Below, piece by piece: positions 19,360 through 28,402 of a stretch of DNA of 64,000 nucleotides. The DNA comes from an uncultured Acidobacteriota bacterium. GTDB lineage: Bacteria; Acidobacteriota; Blastocatellia; RBC074. Where the stretch lies: contig CADECP010000003.1 in NCBI GenBank assembly GCA_902825875.1, positions 186,001 to 250,000 on the forward strand, given 5' to 3'. The position numbers and the translations under genes were made by a program. How positions within the stretch are numbered: position 1 is the first letter of the stretch; each line of letters begins with the position of its first letter. Below the pieces are notes generated by a model. The model ran no database searches. It was not told the DNA's origin and saw nothing but the letters and a program-made list of their open reading frames with translations.

Positions 19360-19862
19360 ATTTCGCTGAGCTGATCGTGGAATCCCCAACCCATGTTGCT
19401 GGTGTCCCTGACGATCTTGCGACAACGCGGTTCAAATTGATCGTGCAACTTGTGCTTGGTGATGTGAATGACCGCTTTCTCAAACATGCTTTCCATGCTG
19501 ATGTAAAACGGTTCGTCAATGTCGCCGAATTGCGCTGTGAATCTCACACCCGTCTCCACGTAAGCCACCATCAGGTCAGCCAGATCAACTGGTGAATTGC
19601 TGACCTTCTTGAAGTCTGAAATCGCTTTTTTGGCAACTGACAGCCTCGCCTTGGGCAATCCGCGTGGAGGGTTGAACTCCTTTTCGATGACGGCTTTGTA
19701 CTTTTCCAGCACAGCTTTACTGTCTTCCGCGCCAAGTTTGGTCTGGTAATACTCTTTGACCTTGGTGAACTTGTCGAAAAGCATCCCGATTTCGTCCAGC
19801 AATTCTTCCCGCGAAAGGTTTTTTAGGTACTGCTTCAGTGTGCGTTGATTGAGTTTAGCCAT
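19329..19862 (-). CDS. DUF6155-like hypothetical protein
   Basis: A 177-residue cytoplasmic protein, mainly helical. The opening LNQRTLKQYLKNLSREELLDEI and FTKVKEYYQTKL resemble a small family (DUF6155, from memory) often found near toxin-antitoxin genes; no function is known. There is no signal peptide or membrane helix. It lies downstream of a broken PIN-toxin locus on the same strand and overlaps the tail of the BrnA-like gene on the opposite strand. Confidence 0.72.
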   Translation of the reverse strand: MAKLNQRTLKQYLKNLSREELLDEIGMLFDKFTKVKEYYQTKLGAEDSKAVLEKYKAVIEKEFNPPRGLPKARLSVAKKAISDFKKVSNSPVDLADLMVAYVETGVRFTAQFGDIDEPFYISMESMFEKAVIHITKHKLHDQFEPRCRKIVRDTSNMGWGFHDQLSEIYEEYFGARG

Positions 19863-19892
19863 TGGAATCGTGTTTCGCTGTAGCGTCTTATC

Positions 19893-20020
19893 GTCAAACG
19901 ATCTCGCTCAAAACAATCACGTTAAGCGCGGATCGAGTAGCGCAAAATAGTCCGGATGCCGTTCAACCGTGTAAATGACCGGAGCCGTATCAACGTAAAT
20001 CACGCCGGATGAAGGTAGAT
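19893..20020 (-). pseudogene. Truncated VapC-type PIN toxin remnant
   Basis: Directly after the stop of the antitoxin-like gene at 20021, the minus strand from a GTG at 20003 reads VIYVDTAPVIYTVERHPDYF and then ALLDPRLT before a stop at 19917-19919. IYVDTAPVIY is the N-terminal strand of PIN-domain ribonucleases with the first catalytic Asp. A +1 frame continues as NVIVLSEIV before another stop near 19893, resembling the next PIN segment. The remaining 100 or so residues with the other acidic catalytic residues are missing. So the toxin half of a vapBC-like pair has decayed to a fragment. Confidence 0.7.
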
Positions 20021-20251
20021 TCAGCGATCCCACGAATCACGCTCCTGTTCCAGGTACTCATCTGCTTCGGTTGATGTCTTGAATAATCGCCCGGCAGGCA
20101 TTTCTCGAACCATTTGCCTGACTGACTGGCGCTGCTCGCTTTTAGGCGCGACATTCGCCAGATTCGTCAAAATCATCGCCGCCAACTTTAGCTTTTCGCT
20201 GGCTGGCATTTGAGAGATCGACGTCGAGTAAAGTTCTTGAACATTTTGCAT
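20021..20251 (-). CDS. VapB-like antitoxin, now without intact toxin
   Basis: A 76-residue helical protein: MQNVQELYSTSISQMPASEK and onwards, ending DEYLEQERDSWDR. A short N-terminal helical domain and an acidic C-terminal tail ending in Trp-Asp fit antitoxins that precede PIN toxins. The downstream sequence is a truncated PIN gene starting 17 bases on, which supports the call. The ATG at 20251 is preferred over farther upstream starts because AGGAGG lies about 6 bases before it. It may persist as an orphan antitoxin. Confidence 0.65.
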   Translation of the reverse strand: MQNVQELYSTSISQMPASEKLKLAAMILTNLANVAPKSEQRQSVRQMVREMPAGRLFKTSTEADEYLEQERDSWDR

Positions 20252-20392
20252 TGATTGGTTCCTCCGGTACTTTGGGTACGGCATTATAACTTTAGACAGC
20301 TTACTAAGCGGAAATTTTCCTAACCCGCCCTGTATCGGCAGTTCCTGCACTGCTGTTTCAAGCTTGCGACCAGTCAGCCGATGGGTTTCGAT

Positions 20393-20908
20393 TCAATTGG
20401 TCATTTCGGCTTTGGTGACGGTTTCGGCTTCTTCGATGGCTTCGGCCAGGGCGCGCTGGTCTTTTTTGTCGCTGAGTTGCGCCGCCATGACGCGCAGTTG
20501 CGGAATTTGGCGATTGGCGGCTTGCTTGAATTTGTGCAAGGCTTTTTTTAGCAAATCGTTTTTCGGTTCGCGGCTGTAAAAATCTTCGAGCTTTTCTTCG
20601 GCTTCTTCCAGGATTTTTTTGTAATCGGTCAGCAATTCGGCTTTGGTTCCGGTGGGCAGCGGCCCCCAGGTTTCTTCTTCTTTCGACTTTTGCGTAGCGT
20701 TCGGATTGGTCAACACCAGAATGCGACGGTCGGCGGCTTTGACGAACACTTCGATGCGCTGGTCAATCTGCTGCACGTCGCGCACCAGTTCAATTTCCTG
20801 TTCCGTCAGATGATCGCGCGTTTTCTTCTGCGCCGAAACTCCCGCCGACACCAACAATCCAACACAAACCACGAAAAACAAGACTCTCGATCTCTTGATA
20901 AACGTCAT
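20393..20908 (-). CDS. Secreted helical protein of unknown function
   Basis: A 171-residue exported protein I do not recognise. The signal peptide is clear (IKRSRVLFFVVCVGLLVSAGVSAQ). The mature part is rich in Glu, Lys and Ala, predicted to be helical and coiled-coil-like. The ATG at 20908 follows AGGAGG at good spacing and is chosen over an earlier in-frame start. It follows the TPR gene at 20969 in the same direction with a 60-base gap, so they may be co-transcribed. Confidence 0.75.
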   Translation of the reverse strand: MTFIKRSRVLFFVVCVGLLVSAGVSAQKKTRDHLTEQEIELVRDVQQIDQRIEVFVKAADRRILVLTNPNATQKSKEEETWGPLPTGTKAELLTDYKKILEEAEEKLEDFYSREPKNDLLKKALHKFKQAANRQIPQLRVMAAQLSDKKDQRALAEAIEEAETVTKAEMTN

Positions 20909-20968
20909 AACGCCTCCTGAAAAAATAACCTCAACTTCTCTCCATCCCTCAATCTCTCCGTCACTCAC

Positions 20969-22471
20969 TCACTTCTTTTTCTTCCCTTTGCCCATTTCGA
21001 TTTGCCGTTTCAACGGTGGCAATCGCAATTTCACTTTTTCGATTTCCAACTGGTTGTCCGACGAAGCCAACTCCATGAATTGGTTGTAGGCTTTCAAAGC
21101 CTGTTCGTAATCGCCAAGTTTGTCCAGACAAATGCCGACGAAATACAGCGTGATTGCAGTTCGTTTTCGGTCTCCGCGTTTGGCTTGAGTATCCAGAATC
21201 CAGATGAATTCGCGCGCGGCGTTTGGGAAATCGTCAAGTTCAAAAAGCGCCGTCGCCAGATTCGTTCGCGCGAAGTATTCCACGTCGCCTTTGGGATTGG
21301 CTGCCAACACGGGTTTCAACACGTCAACGGCTTCTTGAAACTTTCGCAGCTTGACCAACGCCGAAGCCACGCCGACATGATGGTTGGCGTTTTTCGGATC
21401 AAGCTCGGCGGCAGCGCGATATTGCTCCAACGCCTTTTCAGCATTTTTCGGCAACAGCAGTTCGGCCAGTTGAGCGCGCAACACGGCGCGGTTCGGTTCG
21501 GCCTTGATAAGCTGTTCGAGTTCGGCGACGGCGGCTTCGGCTTTGCCGGAATCAATCAACGTGGCGGTCAACGCTGTGCGAGCTTCAGCGTTTGCCGGTT
21601 CGGCATTGACGACTTCTTGAAACAGCGCAATGGCAGCTTCGAACTGTTTGGATTGCGCCAGCAACGATGCCAGCCGCAATTTCGTTCGCGTGTTTGGTTC
21701 GATGGCCAACGCCGAGCGCAAATCGGCGGCGGCTTCGGCAGGTTTGTTTTTGGCGATGAAGATTTCGGCTCGATACAACAACGCCGAAGCATTTTTCGGT
21801 TCGCGTTTCAGAGCTTCATCAAGCGCGGGCAAGGCTTCATCGAATTTGTTCGTGACGGTCAGCGTCACGCCAAGCAGGGCGAAAATCGCCGGACGGTCGT
21901 CTCCGGCGGCGATGGCGGCTTTGGCGGCGGCGATGGCTTCAGGGAATTTGTTCGCGGAGTAAAAAACTTCAGCCAGGCCGGAGTGCGCGCGCCCGTTTTG
22001 AGAATTGGATTGCGGATTCAATTCCAGCGCTTTGCGAAATGCTTTTTCGGCGTCGTCGAATTTCGATTCCGCCAGGGCGATTTCGCCAAAACTGATTTGA
22101 ACGCGAACGAAAATTTGTTTGAGTTGGTCGCTGACCGGATATTCCGCCAGCAACGCATTGACGCGCGCCAACGAAGCTTTAGCTTCGGCCAACTTGCCCA
22201 TCGAAAACAACGCCGCACTGCGTTGAAACTCTGCTTGCCACAATTCGGCATCGAGTTCGAGCGCCTTGCCGTAAAACTCGACGGCTTTGGCCAGATCGCC
22301 CGCTTCGTGAGCGCGCTGCCCGGCGTCGAACAGCTTCGCCGCCTGTTCGGATTTGTCTTCAGCTTGAGCTTGCGCGGGTTTTGGCGCGGGTTTGGTTTGG
22401 CGGGTGGGTTGCGCTGAAACGGCAACCGCCATCAGCAAAACAAACAAACTGGCCAGAATCGGTTTTGACAT
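20969..22471 (-). CDS. Exported TPR-repeat protein
   Basis: A 500-residue periplasmic or surface protein. Signal peptide residues 1-20 (LASLFVLLMAVAVSAQ). Then a Pro/Lys/Ala linker and about eleven tetratricopeptide units, with recurring Ala-rich helices such as AAKLFDAGQRAHEAGDLAKAVEF and AEKAFRKALELNPQ. TPR stacks bind other proteins; the partner is unknown. The tail is lysine-rich (GKGKKKK). The ATG at 22471 is chosen for the signal peptide. It is divergent from the isomerase gene at 22597. Confidence 0.85.
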   Translation of the reverse strand: MSKPILASLFVLLMAVAVSAQPTRQTKPAPKPAQAQAEDKSEQAAKLFDAGQRAHEAGDLAKAVEFYGKALELDAELWQAEFQRSAALFSMGKLAEAKASLARVNALLAEYPVSDQLKQIFVRVQISFGEIALAESKFDDAEKAFRKALELNPQSNSQNGRAHSGLAEVFYSANKFPEAIAAAKAAIAAGDDRPAIFALLGVTLTVTNKFDEALPALDEALKREPKNASALLYRAEIFIAKNKPAEAAADLRSALAIEPNTRTKLRLASLLAQSKQFEAAIALFQEVVNAEPANAEARTALTATLIDSGKAEAAVAELEQLIKAEPNRAVLRAQLAELLLPKNAEKALEQYRAAAELDPKNANHHVGVASALVKLRKFQEAVDVLKPVLAANPKGDVEYFARTNLATALFELDDFPNAAREFIWILDTQAKRGDRKRTAITLYFVGICLDKLGDYEQALKAYNQFMELASSDNQLEIEKVKLRLPPLKRQIEMGKGKKKK

Positions 22472-22540
22472 AATGAACACCTTTCGAGACTTAAAACGCG
22501 CGCATCTTAGCAACAATTTTGCGGCGTCCGCGAGGCCTGT

Positions 22541-22546
22541 TATCAT
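22541..22546 (+). promoter_or_regulatory. Candidate -10 (TATCAT) with CGCG discriminator
   Basis: TATCAT at 22541-22546 followed by CGCGCTCG, with a weak TTGCGG 16 bases upstream. It resembles the other TATAAT-CGCG promoters of the window and would give a leader of about 45 bases to the ATG at 22597, which has its own GGAGG. Confidence 0.4.
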
Positions 22547-22596
22547 CGCGCTCGCTTTTCCGCACAATCACATTACATCTTTGGAGGCTTTTACCG

Positions 22597-23445
22597 ATGT
22601 TGAATCGAAGAACGTTTCTGCGCCAAACGGCTTGCAGCGCGGTGAGCGGCGCTTTGGCGATGAACCTGCTCCACAGTGAAGCTCAGGCCGCCAAACTGTC
22701 TAAAATCGGCGTGCAGCTTTACACCGTCCGCAACCAGATGGCGAAAGATTTCGACGGATCGTTGAAGAAAATCGCTGAGCTTGGTTTCAAGGAAGTCGAA
22801 TTTGCCGGGTATTACAATCGCACGCCGGAACAGATCAAATCTTTGCTTGGACAGCTTGGCTTGGATGCGCCGTCGGCACACGTGCCACTTGCTTCTTTGC
22901 AAAAAGAACTCGACAAGACAATTGAAACTGCCAAAGCGATTGGTCATCGGTATCTGATTTGTCCGTATCTGGAAGACCGCGACCGCAAAACGCTGGATCA
23001 ATACAAACAACACGCCGCACTGTTCAATAAAGCCGGTGAAGCCTGCAAAAAAGCCGGGATTCAGTTTGGATACCACAACCACGATTTCGAGTTTTTCGCC
23101 ATTGACGGCAAATTGCCGTTTGACGTGTTGCTGGCCGAAACCGACAAAAATCTGGTCAAGATCGAACTGGATTTGTACTGGATCGTTTTCGCCAAACAAG
23201 ACCCGCTGGCTTATATGGCCAAACAGCCCGACCGCTTTGCGCTGTTCCACGTCAAGGAAATGGACAAAACCGCCAAACGCGGCATCACCGAAGTCGGACG
23301 CGGCACAATTGATTTCAAAACCATCTTTGCCAAAGCTCCGAAAGGCGCGATCAAACATTATTTCGTCGAACAGGATGTCACGCCCGGTTCGCCGTTCGAC
23401 AGTTTGAAAGTCAGCATTGATTACCTGAAGAATCTGGAGTTTTAG
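22597..23445 (+). CDS. Tat-exported sugar phosphate isomerase/epimerase-like TIM-barrel protein
   Basis: A 282-residue AP endonuclease-2/xylose isomerase-like barrel. The N-terminus NRRTFLRQTACSAVSGALAM is a Tat signal (RRxFLR), so it acts in the periplasm. Barrel marks: IGVQLYTVR, the HVPL strand, YHNHDFEF with metal-type His, ELDLYW with acidic ligand, and FHVKEMD. Members act on sugars such as inositol derivatives or keto-sugars; the substrate is unknown. GGAGG precedes the ATG at 22597. The stop shares one base with the GTG of the transporter gene that follows (TAGTG), so translation is coupled. Confidence 0.87.
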   Translation: MLNRRTFLRQTACSAVSGALAMNLLHSEAQAAKLSKIGVQLYTVRNQMAKDFDGSLKKIAELGFKEVEFAGYYNRTPEQIKSLLGQLGLDAPSAHVPLASLQKELDKTIETAKAIGHRYLICPYLEDRDRKTLDQYKQHAALFNKAGEACKKAGIQFGYHNHDFEFFAIDGKLPFDVLLAETDKNLVKIELDLYWIVFAKQDPLAYMAKQPDRFALFHVKEMDKTAKRGITEVGRGTIDFKTIFAKAPKGAIKHYFVEQDVTPGSPFDSLKVSIDYLKNLEF

Positions 23446-24383
23446 TGTCCTCCGTAGAAACCGAACTTCAGGCGGAAAAACTGCCTGAACGCGCTTCGTT
23501 ATTCGACAAACTTGCCTCTCCCGACCTGACGATGGCGTTCGTCGTCATCATCTGGGGAGGCAATTTTGCAGTGCTGAAAACCGCGTACTCGCAAATTGCG
23601 CCGTTTCCATTTGCGGCGTTGCGGTTCACGCTGGCCACGGCGTTGATGATGTTGCTGCTGTGGTGGCGCGAAGGCGATGTCGGATTCCCGGCTGGGAGTT
23701 TTTGGAAATTCCTGTGGCTGGGCGTGGTTGGCAACACTGTCTATCAAGCTCTGTTTGCCAACGGATTGGCATTTACGACTTCGGCCAACAGTTCGTTGAT
23801 TGCTTCGACTTCGCCGGTGGCGGTGGCCATTGCCGGAGGGTTGATCGGACTTGAACGAATCACTCGCTTCACTGTGTTCGGCCTGGCGCTGGCTTTGGGT
23901 GGCATTTCGATTGTCGTCGGTTCGCGCGGAGCGACGCTTTCATCGCGCACGATCTTAGGCGATTTGCTGGTGCTGGCTTCGGTATTTTGCTGGGCGGCTT
24001 ATGTGCTGGGAATGCGAACGGTGAAAGACAATATCTCTTCGCTGCGGGCGACGACGCTGACCATGATTACGGGCGCTCCGGGATTGGTGATTTTCGGCTT
24101 GCCGGGGTTGATCGAAATGCACCAAACCCACTGGCAAGGTTTCGGAGCCGCCGGAATCTTCGGAGTCATTTATTCGGCGGCGCTGGCGTTGGTCGCCTGT
24201 TATCTGCTTTACAACCGCAACGTGCGGCTGATTGGCGGAGTGAAAACGACGATTTACGGTTGCGTGATTCCGGTGATCGCCGCGCTGATCGCCTGGCCTG
24301 TGCTCGGCGAACAACCGACGTGGTTGCAGGCTGCCGGAGCGATTTTGATTATCGCCGGAGTGCTGGTCACGCGCCGAAAGTAA
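23445..24383 (+). CDS. EamA-family (DMT) transporter
   Basis: Inner-membrane exporter of 312 residues with ten predicted helices in two EamA halves. IIWGGNFAVLKTAYSQIAPF at the first helix and ALRFTLATALMMLLLWW are typical; the second half carries ILIIAGVLVTRRK at the end. DMT proteins export amino acids, metabolites or nucleotide precursors; the solute is not evident. The GTG start overlaps the upstream stop by one base, so it is read together with the isomerase. Confidence 0.9.
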   Translation: MSSVETELQAEKLPERASLFDKLASPDLTMAFVVIIWGGNFAVLKTAYSQIAPFPFAALRFTLATALMMLLLWWREGDVGFPAGSFWKFLWLGVVGNTVYQALFANGLAFTTSANSSLIASTSPVAVAIAGGLIGLERITRFTVFGLALALGGISIVVGSRGATLSSRTILGDLLVLASVFCWAAYVLGMRTVKDNISSLRATTLTMITGAPGLVIFGLPGLIEMHQTHWQGFGAAGIFGVIYSAALALVACYLLYNRNVRLIGGVKTTIYGCVIPVIAALIAWPVLGEQPTWLQAAGAILIIAGVLVTRRK

Positions 24384-24399
24384 CCCGCTGGTAAATCCG

Positions 24400-24428
24400 T
24401 TTACTTTGTTTTTTTGACCGCATAGTAT
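24400..24428 (+). promoter_or_regulatory. Candidate promoter TTTACT-N17-TAGTAT
   Basis: TTTACT at 24400-24405 (4 of 6) and TAGTAT at 24423-24428 (4 of 6) are 17 bases apart, and TCCCGCG follows the -10, similar to other discriminators in the window. It lies about 75 bases before the TPR gene at 24507. Confidence 0.4.
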
Positions 24429-24506
24429 TCCCGCGTTCAACGCGACGAAAAATTCCCAACTCCATCGCCGCCGCTATCTGTTTCAGAATTGAGGCAACGA
24501 AGTTTG

Positions 24507-26954
24507 ATGAAAGTCCGTTTTATCTGGATCAGTTTGTTGGTCAGTGCCGCGCTGGTTTGCTCCGTCGCCGCGCAGTCCAAGCCGTCACCAACTCAACCCA
24601 AAGCTGCGCCGTCATACGACGAAGCCGTCGCCATTGAAGACCCAGCCGCGCGCATCACTGCGTTGCAACAAATCTTGAAAACTCGCCCGGCTGCCGAACA
24701 GGCCGACGCCACACGCGAAGCCATTGTCGCCAGTTGGGCACAACTCGGCGAAGTCGAGCTTGGCGAAAACAACATCGAAAAAGCCGTCGCCAATTTTCGC
24801 AAAGCTCTGGGCGCGTTGCCCGAAACCGTCACCGATCAATTTTTTCAGGAAACGGTGATTCGCATTCCGCTGGCAGTTTCGGTTCGCGGATACCGCAACG
24901 AAGCCGTTGGCTTGGCTCGGCAATTGGAAACCCGCTTTGCCAAAGACGCCGCTCGGTTGGCGGCTTTGGGCGAATTTTTCATGACCATCGAAGCGCCGAC
25001 CGACGCCATTCGCGCGCTGGAAGCCGCCGCCAAAACCGGCGAACCTGAAGCTCGGCTGCATCGCGCGCTCGGTTCGGCCTATCGAATTGGTTTGCGGCTG
25101 GATGACGCGATTGCCGAATATCAACTCGCCATCGGCGTGGATGCCAAAGACAAGCGCGCGTATTACGAACTGGCCAATCTGTATCGCGCTCACGGCGCTT
25201 ACCCGGACGCAATCAAGCTCTACCAAAAACAGTTGGAGATCGAACCGAAACACGCGCCTTCGTTCAAAGGATTGGCGCTGGCGTTTCTGGCTTTGGGCGA
25301 CGAACCGCAAATGACCGCCGCGTTGAATCAAGCGCGCGATTTGCGCGGCGTGGCCGAAGAAATCACAGGCGATTTGTACCTGCAAACTCAGATGGCGCTG
25401 TATTACCTGACGCAAAACAAATTGAAACAAGCTCGGCAGGCGTCAGAAACTGCTTTGATGATCGAACCGCGTTACGCCTGGGCGCGCATCGCCGCCGCCG
25501 AAGTTGATCTGGCCGAAGGCAAAATTTTCGAAGCCGAACGCAACCTGCTGGCTGCCGGTCGGTATGCCAGCTTCCCTTCTCTGTTTTTCACTTTCGGCAA
25601 GTTGTACCTGTCGGTTGAAGATTTCGACGGAGCAGCGGAACAGTTCGCCAAGGCGTTCAACGTTTCGACCAAAGCGAGCAAAGAAATTTTTTCGACGCGG
25701 CTGGGCGGTTCGTTGGACGTAAAAGCCGACAGCGTCAAGGAGTTGCTGGCGCGCGAACATCAGGCTTCGTTATTTGTCGCCGTGCTGCCGACTTCGCCGG
25801 AACAATACAAGCTGGCCGAATCGCTGACGCGATTTCACACCTGGCTGGGAGAAATCAAAAAGACCGTCGCGGCTGGCAAAGTTTCAGTCACACGAAAGCA
25901 AATGGAAGAGCTGGACCGGGCGGCGCTGGATTTTGCCGAAGCAGAATCAATCCGACGTTCGTTCCGTTCGCTGTACGTGGCGCAAAAACTTTCTCAAGCG
26001 GGCATTGCGACAGGATTGGCAGTGGAACTTGCTGAACAGGCTTTAGGCTTGGCTGAAGTCGCCACAGAGTCGGACGGTTCCGTGCGCGATTATCCGAATT
26101 ACGACCGCAACGGGCGATTGCAAATCTTTCGCGGACGCGCGCTGGACGCCAAAGGCTGGGCACTGTTCCAGGCCGGTAAAACCGAAGAAGCAACCGAATC
26201 CCTGAACGAAGCGGTCACAGCTTATGGCACTTTGCCCGAAGCCCGTCGCGCTCGATGGCATCTGGCAGTCGTCAAAGAAACTGCTGGCGAATTGGCGGCG
26301 GCGCTTGATTTGTATTTGTCCGGTTACGAACCGCCAGAAGCTTCAAGTTTCGATGTGAAACTGGCCGCCATCGAAGCCATTTACCGAAAGATAAACAATT
26401 CGACGAATGGGTTGGAAGAACGATTGCGCCAGGCCGGAATCAACGCCACGCTGGTTAGTTCTGTTGCGGCTCCGCCCGAACCTAAAACGTCAAAGAAATC
26501 ATCCGCCGCTCAAACCCGGCAAAACGCCAAACCGATCAAGCTGCAACCCAAAGCTCCGCCGAGCGCCTTAAAAGATTCGGGCAAAGGAGATGCGGGACTG
26601 GAAAGCGGAAAGGCTGATTTGTCGGCGGCTCAAACCGCTGCGGTGAACGAACCGACCAAACCCGAAGAAGCGGCAAAAGATTCAGCCAAAGATGAAAAGG
26701 TGGAAGAAACAAAGAAGGAAGGTCGAAAACCGGAACTCGAAATTGCCAAGCCAGTGACGTTGCCGGATGTAGAGATGAATCTAAATCAGCCTGTCTTGCT
26801 TGTGCCGATGGTGGATGCGTTGATGTTGATTTCTCAACTGGAAAATCTGAAGCCGGTAATCACTACAGAATCAGAAGAGGTTCCGCCGCCGCCTGCCAAA
26901 CCCAATACGCGCCCTCGCCGCGTCAACACTCCAACAAAACCAGACAATCAATAA
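24507..26954 (+). CDS. Large exported TPR protein with disordered C-terminal tail
   Basis: An 815-residue exported protein. Signal peptide residues 1-22 (FIWISLLVSAALVCSVAAQ). Residues 30-640 contain many TPR-like units (for example ELANLYRAHGAYPDAIKLYQ followed by KQLEIEPKHAP). Residues 645-815 are low-complexity Pro/Lys/Glu/Ala with a short hydrophobic stretch (VLLVPMVDALMLIS) near residue 770. The ATG at 24507 is chosen for the signal peptide over a TTG six codons earlier. It has no neighbour in the same direction, so its partner is unknown. Confidence 0.83.
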   Translation: MKVRFIWISLLVSAALVCSVAAQSKPSPTQPKAAPSYDEAVAIEDPAARITALQQILKTRPAAEQADATREAIVASWAQLGEVELGENNIEKAVANFRKALGALPETVTDQFFQETVIRIPLAVSVRGYRNEAVGLARQLETRFAKDAARLAALGEFFMTIEAPTDAIRALEAAAKTGEPEARLHRALGSAYRIGLRLDDAIAEYQLAIGVDAKDKRAYYELANLYRAHGAYPDAIKLYQKQLEIEPKHAPSFKGLALAFLALGDEPQMTAALNQARDLRGVAEEITGDLYLQTQMALYYLTQNKLKQARQASETALMIEPRYAWARIAAAEVDLAEGKIFEAERNLLAAGRYASFPSLFFTFGKLYLSVEDFDGAAEQFAKAFNVSTKASKEIFSTRLGGSLDVKADSVKELLAREHQASLFVAVLPTSPEQYKLAESLTRFHTWLGEIKKTVAAGKVSVTRKQMEELDRAALDFAEAESIRRSFRSLYVAQKLSQAGIATGLAVELAEQALGLAEVATESDGSVRDYPNYDRNGRLQIFRGRALDAKGWALFQAGKTEEATESLNEAVTAYGTLPEARRARWHLAVVKETAGELAAALDLYLSGYEPPEASSFDVKLAAIEAIYRKINNSTNGLEERLRQAGINATLVSSVAAPPEPKTSKKSSAAQTRQNAKPIKLQPKAPPSALKDSGKGDAGLESGKADLSAAQTAAVNEPTKPEEAAKDSAKDEKVEETKKEGRKPELEIAKPVTLPDVEMNLNQPVLLVPMVDALMLISQLENLKPVITTESEEVPPPPAKPNTRPRRVNTPTKPDNQ

Positions 26955-26967
26955 CCAGGTCGGGAGA

Positions 26968-27273
26968 TCAGGCAGGTCGTGCTGTGGAAACTTTCTTGCG
27001 TCGAGGCGCAGGTTTGCGGCGTTTCTGCCCATTGGAATGATGGCCATTCAGGTGAACGACACCATTGCCATTCACGCCGTTTTCGTATTCGCCGACGCGC
27101 TTGCTGAGCGTGTTGCGATGGATGCCGAGTTCATCGGCGGCTTTCGATAAATTGTTGTTGTGGCGACTGACGACTTTCAGGATGAACTTCTTTTCAAACT
27201 CTTTGACGGCTTCTTCAAACAAAATGCCGCGAGTAATCATTTGGTCAACCAGGGATTCAAGCTCAGCTTTCAT
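26968..27273 (-). CDS. Fis-type helix-turn-helix protein with basic tail
   Basis: A 101-residue DNA-binding protein. Residues 1-55 match the Fis C-terminal fold, with HTH LSKAADELGIHRNTLSKRV. The last 35 residues are rich in Lys, Arg, Asn and His (QKRRKPAPRRKK), like a histone-H1-type tail. The ATG at 27273 has GAGG at 8-base spacing; an ATG two codons earlier is too close to it. Probably a regulator or nucleoid protein; targets unknown. Confidence 0.82.
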   Translation of the reverse strand: MKAELESLVDQMITRGILFEEAVKEFEKKFILKVVSRHNNNLSKAADELGIHRNTLSKRVGEYENGVNGNGVVHLNGHHSNGQKRRKPAPRRKKVSTARPA

Positions 27274-27469
27274 GGCCATGTCCTCGAAGTTCGCTGCCAC
27301 GATCTTAAAGATAGCTACGCTGTACCGAAAGTTTGAGGCTGGTATCAAACCGTCGGACGGGCGATGGCCTTCGTAAGTGGGGATGTTGCGGAAGGCGTCA
27401 AATCTCTTAACGGGCAACGTTATAGTTCAATTGCTCAATCGGTTATTTTCAAACGTCAATACAGACTGT

Positions 27470-28402
27470 TCAGACTTTTTTGGCGAACGGTAAATCGCGG
27501 CCTGTAATCAGCCTGTAGGCTTCCAGGTACTTGGCGCTCGTAGCTGTGACAACTTCATCGGGGAGTGTCGGTGCAGGCGGGCGTTTGTCCCAGTCCAGGG
27601 TCTCAAGGTAATCACGAACAAATTGTTTATCGAACGAAGCCTGCGATTTGCCCGGCGCATAAGCCGACAGCGGCCAAAACCGGGACGAATCCGGGGTCAA
27701 GGCTTCGTCAATCCAGACAATCTGTCCGTCTCTCAATCCAAATTCAAACTTCGTGTCGCAAATGATGATTCCGCAATCTGCGGCGTAACGAGCGGCTTCG
27801 GTGTACAACGTCAAACTGATCGTTTCCAGCTTCTTCGTCAGGTCTTCGCCGATGGTTGACGCCATCTCCGCAATCGAAACGTTGATGTCGTGTCCCTGTT
27901 CCGCTTTTGTTGCCGGAGTGAAAATCGGCTCCGGCAATTTCGCCGATTCAACCAGTTCCACAGGCAATTTGTGACCGCAGACCGCGCCGGTCTGTTGATA
28001 CTCTTTCCAGCCGGAACCAGCCAGATACCCGCGCACGACGCATTCAAACGAAATGACTTCGGCGCGGCGCGCCAGCATCGAACGTCCGGCCAATTCGGCT
28101 TTCGATTCCGGCGAAAGCTTTTCGCCGAAAGCAGCCGGAAACTTGTCAACTTCAGTCGTCACCAAATGATTCGGGACGACATCCGCAAACCGTTCAAACC
28201 AAAACCGCGATAACTGAGTCAGCACCTGACCTTTGTGCGGAATCGCATTCGGCAACACACAATCAAAAGCCGAGATGCGATCCGTTGCCACAATCAATAA
28301 ATGGTCGTCGTCAACGTCGTAAATGTCGCGCACTTTGCCGCTTCGCAGAAAGTTCAATTCCGTCAAGCGACTCGCGGCGGCGCTGGTTGGTACTGCATTC
28401 AT
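27470..28402 (-). CDS. purC: Phosphoribosylaminoimidazole-succinocarboxamide synthase
   Basis: Purine biosynthesis enzyme that joins CAIR and aspartate with ATP to give SAICAR. The 310-residue protein has the family marks SGKVRDIYDV (ATP-binding P-loop-like), ATDRISAFDCVLPNAIPHKG, ECVVRGYLAGSGWKEYQ and ICDTKFEFG. The length suits the long, yeast-like PurC form. It is monocistronic here, with no other pur gene nearby. Confidence 0.97.
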   Translation of the reverse strand: MNAVPTSAAASRLTELNFLRSGKVRDIYDVDDDHLLIVATDRISAFDCVLPNAIPHKGQVLTQLSRFWFERFADVVPNHLVTTEVDKFPAAFGEKLSPESKAELAGRSMLARRAEVISFECVVRGYLAGSGWKEYQQTGAVCGHKLPVELVESAKLPEPIFTPATKAEQGHDINVSIAEMASTIGEDLTKKLETISLTLYTEAARYAADCGIIICDTKFEFGLRDGQIVWIDEALTPDSSRFWPLSAYAPGKSQASFDKQFVRDYLETLDWDKRPPAPTLPDEVVTATSAKYLEAYRLITGRDLPFAKKV

